Source of the DNA: DATHTK01 sp035463295
Lineage (GTDB): Bacteria > Actinomycetota > Rubrobacteria > Rubrobacterales > Rubrobacteraceae
Direction of reading: 5' to 3'
Length of the DNA stretch: 10,658 nt
NCBI GenBank assembly: GCA_035463295.1
Contig: DATHTK010000045.1
Span: 1-10,658 of the forward strand
Under the pieces are notes generated by a model, which did not search any database, was not told the DNA's origin, and was given only the letters and a program-made list of their open reading frames with translations. Of this stretch, positions 5,696 through 10,658 are shown one piece after another (the stretch's first letter is position 1; the number at the start of each line of letters is the position of its first letter). The position numbers were made by a program, and so were the translations under genes.

Positions 5696-5917
5696 ATGAA
5701 GCTCGGCCGCCGCCAGTGCAACGTGATCCTGCTGATGGGCGCCGTGATGCTGTTCTTCTGGGTCACCCGCGCCTACACCTGGTACGCGAACGACCTCCAG
5801 GGGAACCCCTACCTGGCCCTCGTGCACCTGCCGATAATCATCATCTCGCTCGCCATCGGCGGCTACCTGACCTATTTGGGAATAAGGGGACGCAGGGCCA
5901 CTCGCCGGGAGGTCTAG
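5696..5917 (+). CDS. Small two-helix membrane protein of unknown function
   Basis: A 73-residue protein from ATG 5696, with a short basic N-terminus (MKLGRRQ), a first hydrophobic helix at about 8-27 containing VILLMGAVMLFFWV, a polar loop at 28-39 with YANDLQGNP, a second helix at about 40-63 containing LPIIIISLAIGGYLTYLG, and a strongly basic C-terminus (RGRRATRR). The positive-inside rule puts both ends in the cytoplasm. I do not recognise a family and assign no function. GTG 5660 would add 12 residues but lacks a ribosome-binding site, and the candidate promoter lies between the two starts. The gene is divergent from the RnfC-like gene and ends 7 bp from the convergent dehydratase stop, with no terminator visible in that gap. 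Confidence 0.75.
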   Translation: MKLGRRQCNVILLMGAVMLFFWVTRAYTWYANDLQGNPYLALVHLPIIIISLAIGGYLTYLGIRGRRATRREV

Positions 5918-5924
5918 AGGGCCG

Positions 5925-7871
5925 CTACCACCCCTGCGGGAAGTTGAGGCGGCTCTCGCTGGTCTCGGGCTCGTCGACTACGGAGTAGTTTGGTACGGCA
6001 CGCCGGAGGAGTTCGAGCGCCTTGCCGGACTCCTGGGTCCTGGAGTAGAAGACGATCGAGTCTATAAGCTCCGAGAGGTCCCTGTCGCCGGGCGGGTTCA
6101 TGTTCTCCGCGACGAGCTGGAAGACCATCGGGTGGTCGGTAGGAAGCGTCTGCTCCCCTTCCTCGGAGAGCTCTTCCTTTAGTTTCTCGCCGGGTCGGAG
6201 GCCGATGAACTTGATCTTGACGTTCGGGGCGCCCATTATCTCGATCATCTTACGCGCCAGGTCGGTGATCGCAACGGGACGGCCCATCTCCAGGACGTAG
6301 GTTCCGTAGTCCTTTGCCATGGCGCCGGCCTGCAGGATGAGCGAGACCGCCTCGGGGATGGTCATGAAGTAGCGGATCATGTCCGGGTGCGTCACTGTCA
6401 CCGGGCCGCCGGCCTCTATCTGCTGCCGGAAGGTCGGGACCACGGAGCCCCGGCTCCCGAGGACGTTCCCGAAGCGCACCGAAGCGTAGACCGTCTCCGG
6501 GTACTCGGCGGCTATGTTCCTGACGAGCATCTCGGAGAGCCGCTTGGTCGCGCCCATGACGTTCACGGGGTTCACGGCCTTGTCCGTCGAGACGTTGATG
6601 AACTTGGCCGCCCTGTAGGCCCCGGCGCACCGGGCGACGTTCAGGGTGCCAAAGACGTTGTTCGTTATGGCCTCTGTGGCCTGCAGCTCCATCATCGGGA
6701 CGTGCTTGTAGGCCGCGGCGTGGAAGACGAGCTGAGGCCGGTGGCGCTCGAAGGCGAAGCCGATGCGCTCCGGGATCGTCACGTCCCCGACGAGGACCTC
6801 TGCGTCGTAGTAGTCCTCCCTGCGGAGCTCCTGGTTCAGGTAGTAGAGCCCGCTCTCGTCGCGGTCGAGCAGGACGAGGCGAGCGGGTCCGAGGCGTGAG
6901 ATCTGGCGGGAGAGCTCCCGACCTATGGAGCCGGCGGCACCGGTGACGAGCACGCGCTTGCCGTTTATATAGCTCGAGAGGACGTCGAGGTCGATGTCGA
7001 CCGGCTCGCGCCCGAGGAGGTCCTCTATCTGGAGCTCGCGCAGCTTGATGGTACCCTGAGCGAGGAACTCCCCGAGATCCGGCATCACCTTCACCTCGGC
7101 GGAGGCACCGGTGCAGGCGCGCCAGATCCCGTCCATCTCCTCCCGGCTGGCCTGCGGCTTGGCGATGATCACCTGGTCGAGGCCGTGCCTGACGAGGATC
7201 TCCTCGAGGTCCCCGACGACCCCGAGGACCGGCGCGCCCTCTATGTGCTTGCCGACCTCCTGCGGGGAGTCGCTTATAAAGCCAACGACCTGCGTCTCCA
7301 CCGCCGCCGAACGCCAGATGTGCCCGGCGAGCGCGACGGCCGACTCCTCGGTGCCGACGATGGCGGTCCGGGTGCGTCGGCCGACCTCCCTGAGGCTCAT
7401 CTCGTAGAAGACCCGCGGGTAGAGCCGCACGGCGACGAGCTGGACGTAGGCGAGAACGCCGCCGACCAGTATCACCGAGAGCGGGACCGGGTTGAGGCCC
7501 AGGATCTTGCCGGCCGCGAAGTCCGTGATAAAGAGCCCGCCGACGGCTATGGCCGTCGCGCTCGCCACCCGGACGCCCTGGTAGATGCCGGTGTAGCGCA
7601 GGATGCTCTGGTATACCCCGCTCTCGTTCAGGAGCAGGACGAAGGCCAGCGCCGAGAAGACGGCGAACGGCCAGAACATGCGCCAGAAATCCGGCGGTAC
7701 GTCACCGGCGAAGCGGAAGAGCAGGGCCACGGCGAACGACTCCACGACTATCGCGGCGTCCACGAGCATCGCCGCCACGCGCCGGAACACCGGCGGCGAC
7801 TGCTGGAAGGTCCGCTGCATCCAGCCGACCGGGCCGGTCACCCACTCCGCCATCCTCCGCAAGAGCCACAT
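5925..7871 (-). CDS. UDP-HexNAc 4,6-dehydratase, long WbpM/CapD type
   Basis: A 648-residue membrane-anchored nucleotide-sugar dehydratase, the long form typified by WbpM, PglF and CapD. Four or five hydrophobic helices occupy about residues 30-150. A CoA_binding_3-like Rossmann segment follows (about 165-270, with TAIVGTEESA), then the catalytic SDR domain from about 304. In that domain are VLVTGAAGSIG (NAD-binding GxxGxxG), HAAAYKHVPMME, and STDKAVNPVNVMGATKR, where Met replaces the Tyr of YxxxK, as is normal in the long subfamily. FGNVLGSRGSVVP and GLRPGEKL complete the family pattern. The expected reaction is UDP-GlcNAc to the UDP-4-keto-6-deoxy sugar. ATG 7871 is preferred over an in-frame TTG at 7892 because a TAGAAT box ends 8 nt upstream and neither start has a ribosome-binding site. 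It is the last gene of the minus-strand glycan cluster. Confidence 0.92.
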   Translation of the reverse strand: MWLLRRMAEWVTGPVGWMQRTFQQSPPVFRRVAAMLVDAAIVVESFAVALLFRFAGDVPPDFWRMFWPFAVFSALAFVLLLNESGVYQSILRYTGIYQGVRVASATAIAVGGLFITDFAAGKILGLNPVPLSVILVGGVLAYVQLVAVRLYPRVFYEMSLREVGRRTRTAIVGTEESAVALAGHIWRSAAVETQVVGFISDSPQEVGKHIEGAPVLGVVGDLEEILVRHGLDQVIIAKPQASREEMDGIWRACTGASAEVKVMPDLGEFLAQGTIKLRELQIEDLLGREPVDIDLDVLSSYINGKRVLVTGAAGSIGRELSRQISRLGPARLVLLDRDESGLYYLNQELRREDYYDAEVLVGDVTIPERIGFAFERHRPQLVFHAAAYKHVPMMELQATEAITNNVFGTLNVARCAGAYRAAKFINVSTDKAVNPVNVMGATKRLSEMLVRNIAAEYPETVYASVRFGNVLGSRGSVVPTFRQQIEAGGPVTVTHPDMIRYFMTIPEAVSLILQAGAMAKDYGTYVLEMGRPVAITDLARKMIEIMGAPNVKIKFIGLRPGEKLKEELSEEGEQTLPTDHPMVFQLVAENMNPPGDRDLSELIDSIVFYSRTQESGKALELLRRAVPNYSVVDEPETSESRLNFPQGW

Positions 7872-7879
7872 GGTCTGAC

Positions 7880-7909
7880 ATTCTAATCGCAACCGCGCGA
7901 TACATCCAA
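7880..7909 (-). promoter_or_regulatory. Candidate internal promoter for the dehydratase gene
   Basis: TAGAAT (7880-7885, five of six matches) with TTGGAT (7904-7909, three of six) 18 nt upstream, in the 45-bp gap after the transferase gene. The -10 ends 8 nt before ATG 7871, close to leaderless geometry. The gene could also be read through from upstream. Confidence 0.4.
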
Positions 7910-7916
7910 TGGATAG

Positions 7917-8885
7917 CTATTTCAGGAGGCGCGGCAGCGCTGCGAGAAGGACGCAACAGGCGAGCGCCAGAGCCCCCCCGGCGACTATCCTTCCCTCCGC
8001 CACGAGGAGCGCGGCGAAGCCCGCGACGATGCTCGCGGCGTAGTAGAGATTGCTCGTGCGCCGGTGCATCGCGGTAGCCGGTGTGATCCGCTGGTAGATG
8101 TGCTCCCGGTGCGCCAGGAAGATGCTCTTGCCCGCCCCCGTGACCAGACGCCTGCCGATGGTGAAGGCCGTGTCGAAGAGCAGCGGCGCAAATACGAGAG
8201 CGCCCGCGACGAACCCCAGCGGCGTCCACGGGTCACCCGGCGCGTAGAGCGCCACCGCCGCCAGGCCGAAGCCGAGGAAGTACGATCCGGAATCGCCGAG
8301 AAAGATGGACGCCGGGTTGATGTTCCACACGAGAAAGCCGGCCGTCGCCCCGGCGAGCGCGGGGAGCATACCTCCAGCCTCGCCGGCCAGAGCCGCGAGA
8401 AAGAGGGTGTTCACGAGGGCGACCCCTCCGACAAAACCGTCTATACCGTCCATGAAGTTAAAGGCATTGCAGAGCGCAGCGATCCAGAACACCCCGACGG
8501 CGAACGCCAGGATAGCAACGGCTTCCGGCGCTTGAGCGAGTATGGGGGGCGGGTAGAAGAGGAGTAGGCAGGAGGCGACGAGCACCTGGGCCGCCGCCTT
8601 CGGGCCGAAGTGGAGATCGCCGAGGTCGTCGGCGAGGCCGACGGCCCCGATCAGGGTCGCGCAGACGAGCAGCGGCCACACCCCATCCGGACGCAGGAGC
8701 AGGAATCCGACCCAGGTCCCGAGGATGATCGCAACCCCCCCGAGCCGGGGCGTCGGAACCTCGTGCGAGCTGCGGAGGTTGGGTACGTCGAGCAAATTCC
8801 GCCCGACGGCGAACCTCACGAGCAGCGGGACGAGACCGCCCGCCACCAGGAAGGCCGTACCCCCGCCAACGACGGCCGCGTTCAC
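7917..8885 (-). CDS. Polyprenyl-phosphate HexNAc-1-phosphate transferase (MraY/WecA/WbpL family)
   Basis: A 322-residue, highly hydrophobic protein of the polyprenyl-phosphate N-acetylhexosamine-1-phosphate transferase family, which begins glycan assembly by moving HexNAc-1-P from a UDP-sugar to undecaprenyl phosphate on the inner face of the membrane. Visible motifs are SSHEVPTPRLGG (39-50), the ADD aspartates (D86, D87), NAFNFMDGIDG (140-150) with the catalytic-loop Asp residues, FLGDSGSYFLG (195-205), and HREHIYQR (259-266), a version of the carbohydrate-recognition HxxH loop seen in WecA, TagO and WbpL. About ten membrane segments are likely. It is shorter than MraY and lacks the dcw context, so peptidoglycan synthesis is unlikely. 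The GTG start overlaps the SDR stop by 4 bp (GTGA), implying translational coupling. Sugar specificity is not readable. Confidence 0.92.
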   Translation of the reverse strand: MNAAVVGGGTAFLVAGGLVPLLVRFAVGRNLLDVPNLRSSHEVPTPRLGGVAIILGTWVGFLLLRPDGVWPLLVCATLIGAVGLADDLGDLHFGPKAAAQVLVASCLLLFYPPPILAQAPEAVAILAFAVGVFWIAALCNAFNFMDGIDGFVGGVALVNTLFLAALAGEAGGMLPALAGATAGFLVWNINPASIFLGDSGSYFLGFGLAAVALYAPGDPWTPLGFVAGALVFAPLLFDTAFTIGRRLVTGAGKSIFLAHREHIYQRITPATAMHRRTSNLYYAASIVAGFAALLVAEGRIVAGGALALACCVLLAALPRLLK

Positions 8886-9766
8886 GAGCGCACCAGCCCG
8901 AGGCTGCGCAGCCGCGCGACCTCGAGTGCGACGCCCTCGGCGAAAGGACGCGGCCGGTAGCCCAGGTCCCTTTCGGCCGCGTCGAAGGGATAGGCCTTGT
9001 CCTCGCGCAGCCTTAGCACCTGCTCGGAGTGGATCGGGAGCGGGAGCCGCGCCCGCTCCGCGAGCGCCAGCACCCGGCGTACGGGCTCGATCGGCAGGCG
9101 GACGATGCGTGGCTTCTTCCCCAGAGCGCCCGCGGCCGTCTTGACGAGGTCCAGGTAGGTGAGGGGCTCGGCCCCCGGCAGGTCGTAGGCTCGGCCCACG
9201 GCTACGGGCCGGACGAGGGCCTCGTAGGCGCCTCGGGCGCAGTCCTCGTGGTAGACCGGTTGCCAGAGGTTCTGCCCGGAACCGAACATCGGGAAGAAGG
9301 GCGAGCGGTCGAGGAAGCGGAGGAGCTTGTGGACGTTCCTGTCCAGTTCTGAGCCGTAGATCATAGTCGGCCGCACGAGGGTGTAGCTCAGCCCGCTGTC
9401 GCGCACGACCTCCTCCATCGCGAGTTTCGGCGCCGAGCGGAAACGGTAGGCGGAGTGCGCGCTGGTGCTGCCGACCACCAGTAGGCGTTCTACCCCCGCC
9501 CGCCGGGCCGCCTCGACGACCGGGGGCGCGTACTCTATACCGGCGACGTGCGCGAGGGCGTCGGCAGCGAAGCCGGCGAGCGCCCGCGAGAGGTCTTGCA
9601 CCTCACCTGCGTCCCCCCTGGCGACCTCGACCGGCCTCCCCACGAGCCGCGAGACGCCCGCGCTGTTCTCGCGCACCAGGCAGCGCACCTCGTGGCCCCC
9701 GACGAGCAACTGGTCGAGGAGCGCGCCGCCCAGCAGCCCCGTCGCACCGGTGAGGAGGACCCTCAA
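8882..9766 (-). CDS. Atypical extended SDR, NAD(P)-dependent epimerase/reductase-like
   Basis: A 294-residue extended short-chain dehydrogenase. The N-terminal TGATGLLGG (6-14) is the Rossmann dinucleotide loop; VGSTSAHSAY (98-107) and VRPTMIYG (131-138) are the usual SDR strands, and YPFDAAERDLGYRPRPFAEG at the C-terminus is typical of nucleotide-sugar epimerases/reductases. The canonical YxxxK is not intact: Lys114 in PKLAMEE fits the expected lysine, but position 110 is Arg, with Tyr107 nearby. It resembles atypical SDRs. The start is TTG 9766 with GAGGG 5 nt upstream. The stop overlaps the start of the transferase, and the dehydratase follows. In that setting a 4-keto-6-deoxy-HexNAc reductase or epimerase role (WbpV/WbpK-like) is a reasonable inference, but an NDUFA9-like atypical SDR with another function is the main alternative. 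Confidence 0.82.
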   Translation of the reverse strand: MRVLLTGATGLLGGALLDQLLVGGHEVRCLVRENSAGVSRLVGRPVEVARGDAGEVQDLSRALAGFAADALAHVAGIEYAPPVVEAARRAGVERLLVVGSTSAHSAYRFRSAPKLAMEEVVRDSGLSYTLVRPTMIYGSELDRNVHKLLRFLDRSPFFPMFGSGQNLWQPVYHEDCARGAYEALVRPVAVGRAYDLPGAEPLTYLDLVKTAAGALGKKPRIVRLPIEPVRRVLALAERARLPLPIHSEQVLRLREDKAYPFDAAERDLGYRPRPFAEGVALEVARLRSLGLVRS

Positions 9767-9800
9767 GAGGACCCTCTACCGGATACGAGCACTCGCACAG

Positions 9801-9825
9801 CGGACGCTCACCAGACCGCCGTCCG
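9801..9825 (-). terminator. Weak hairpin between lipoprotein and SDR genes
   Basis: CGGACG (9801-9806) pairs with CGTCCG (9820-9825) across a 13-nt loop in the 74-bp gap. There is no U-tract, and six base pairs is modest, so partial termination or chance are both possible. Confidence 0.2.
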
Positions 9826-9840
9826 TCGGATCCTCCTCTA

Positions 9841-10287
9841 TCACTCTCCGATGACTTCCACGGCGCGGGCGCGGTTCGCCTGCTTCACCGTGACGTAGCG
9901 GACCTGGGCTTGCTGGCCTTCCTGTAGGGCTACCAGCTCCGCCTCCTCACCGGCGATCGTGACACTGGTGGTCTTACGGACCTTGAAGGAGACCGGCTCC
10001 TCGCCCTGTTCCTCCGCGCTTGGCTGGAGGGAGAACTCGTCCTCCTCGGGCGTTACCGATACTACGGTGCCGAGCGCTATCTTGACCTTCTTGGCTGTCT
10101 TGTCCTTCTCTTTGCCCTGGTTCCCCTGGGCCGAGCCTCCGCCACCGTTCTTTTGTTCCGTCCCCTCAGAGCCGTCACCTTGCGAACCGCCCTCAGCCTG
10201 GTCGCCCCCACCGCAACCTGCGAGGAACCCCGCCAGCAAGACGATTAGCACAACAAAGAACGCGGTCCGCAGTACTCCGGGGTGCAT
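9841..10287 (-). CDS. Secreted lipoprotein with a DUF5666-like beta domain
   Basis: A 148-residue predicted lipoprotein. A hydrophobic signal segment (about 8-23) ends in the lipobox LAGC, making Cys25 the expected lipidated residue. A low-complexity Gly/Gln/Glu/Lys linker (about 26-66) follows, resembling the flexible spacer of wall-spanning lipoproteins. The C-terminal domain (about 70-147) is beta-rich: KIALGTVVSVTPEEDEFSL, then FKVRKTTSVTIAGEEAELVALQEGQQAQVRYV and ARAVEVIG in sequence. That pattern of a V-x-x-x-T strand, an 'L-x-x-G-Q' turn and a closing A-x-x-I strand resembles DUF5666 small barrel domains; this is recognition by eye. Function is unknown. ATG 10287 has GAGG 7 nt upstream. 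The gene heads the minus-strand cluster, 74 bp before the SDR, so co-transcription is plausible but unproven. Confidence 0.8.
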   Translation of the reverse strand: MHPGVLRTAFFVVLIVLLAGFLAGCGGGDQAEGGSQGDGSEGTEQKNGGGGSAQGNQGKEKDKTAKKVKIALGTVVSVTPEEDEFSLQPSAEEQGEEPVSFKVRKTTSVTIAGEEAELVALQEGQQAQVRYVTVKQANRARAVEVIGE

Positions 10288-10398
10288 AGGATGTCCTCTC
10301 TGTACTATTTATCTCATGTGTCTCACGACGCCGCTAACCTACCAGAACACGCGCCGGGTTATCAACTACGTTCGGCGGACGATACGCGGCGTGCTCGC

Positions 10399-10426
10399 TT
10401 GATCCAGGCTCCATATACGTTACTAT
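10399..10426 (+). promoter_or_regulatory. Candidate promoter giving a leaderless sulfotransferase mRNA
   Basis: TTGATC (10399-10404, four of six matches to TTGACA), a 16-bp spacer and TACTAT (10421-10426, four of six matches to TATAAT). The -10 ends 7 nt before ATG 10434, the same distance as at thpR. An in-frame ATG at 10425 lies inside the -10 and would not be transcribed from this promoter. Confidence 0.45.
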
Positions 10427-10433
10427 GCGCGGC

Positions 10434-10658
10434 ATGTTGAGGAGACTGGCATCCCGCCTCGGGACGAACGGCCTCTCGAGGGCGAGAGACCGGAACATAG
10501 TGATCACCGGTCCGGGGCGTAGTGGGACCACCCTGACCTGCTTCCTGCTCAACAAACTACCCAACACGGTGGCGCTCAGCGAGCCCATAAGCCCGGGCAA
10601 GTACGCCGACCGCATGCCCGACCACGAGGCCGTCGTGGACGGGATCGAGGAGTTCTAC
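10434..10658 (+). CDS. Sulfotransferase-family protein (5' part only)
   Basis: The first 75 codons of a gene cut by the right edge of the window. After a short basic N-terminus, residues 21-33 read NIVITGPGRSGTT, the 5'-phosphosulfate-binding loop of PAPS-dependent sulfotransferases. LSEP (48-51) follows at the spacing usual in bacterial sulfotransferases. Such enzymes transfer sulfate from PAPS to carbohydrate or other hydroxyl/amine groups. ATG 10434 is chosen from the promoter geometry; ATG 10425 would add three residues. No Shine-Dalgarno precedes either. The acceptor cannot be read from this fragment, and the second PAPS-binding element lies outside the window. It is divergent from the lipoprotein and next to the lipid-linked sugar genes, which suggests a polysaccharide or glycolipid acceptor (inference). 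Confidence 0.72.
   Translation, partial: MLRRLASRLGTNGLSRARDRNIVITGPGRSGTTLTCFLLNKLPNTVALSEPISPGKYADRMPDHEAVVDGIEEFY

Noticed and set aside
5918..5924. Terminator between the convergent two-helix protein and dehydratase genes
   Set aside because: The gap is 7 bp, and no strong hairpin was found in or around it; any terminator must lie within the coding ends.
7185..7886. 233-codon plus-strand ORF opposite the dehydratase gene
   Set aside because: It is an antisense shadow: the minus strand carries unmistakable WbpM-type motifs through the same bases.
1..10658. CRISPR array, insertion sequence, prophage, or toxin-antitoxin pair
   Set aside because: No regularly spaced direct repeats, transposase, integrase or recognisable toxin/antitoxin proteins were found; the microprotein alone is not sufficient evidence for a toxin system.

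Overview
The window looks like a chromosomal segment of a high-GC actinobacterium. Frequent TTG/GTG starts, free use of AGG and ATA codons despite high GC, several genes with a -10 box almost touching the start codon, and the gene repertoire all suggest a Rubrobacter-like organism. That taxonomic call is inference and could not be tested here. There is no rRNA, tRNA, CRISPR array, insertion sequence or phage gene in the window.

Left part (1-3368). A TerC-family integral membrane protein (minus) is divergent from thpR, an RNA 2',3'-cyclic phosphodiesterase. The thpR 3' end converges on a 30-codon, completely uncharged membrane microprotein (minus, 1450-1542), and upstream of that lies a hypothetical soluble protein with one CxxC. 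A lipid/diacylglycerol kinase-family gene follows on the plus strand after a gene-free divergent region.

Middle part (3369-5917). A compact ACP malonyltransferase (fabD-like) follows an inverted repeat that abuts its candidate -10 box. A perfect 10-bp hairpin separates it from a convergent RnfC/PduS-like flavoprotein that keeps the NAD/FMN, SLBB and barrel-sandwich parts but has no iron-sulfur motif. A small two-helix membrane protein is divergent from that gene.

Right part (5925-10658). This is a surface-glycan region. On the minus strand, in transcription order, it has a DUF5666-like lipoprotein, an atypical SDR, a WecA/WbpL-type polyprenyl-phosphate sugar-1-phosphate transferase (4-bp stop/start overlap with the SDR), and a long WbpM/CapD-type UDP-HexNAc 4,6-dehydratase. 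Reductase-like SDR, initiating transferase and dehydratase together form the minimal set expected to make and load a 6-deoxy-HexNAc onto undecaprenyl phosphate. A sulfotransferase starts divergently and runs off the right edge, suggesting that the locus continues and that its glycan may be sulfated.

The clearest cross-window pattern is promoter geometry. At thpR and the sulfotransferase a -35/-10 pair ends exactly 7 nt before the start codon, as expected for leaderless mRNAs. The dehydratase, the lipid kinase and the two-helix protein show related spacing.
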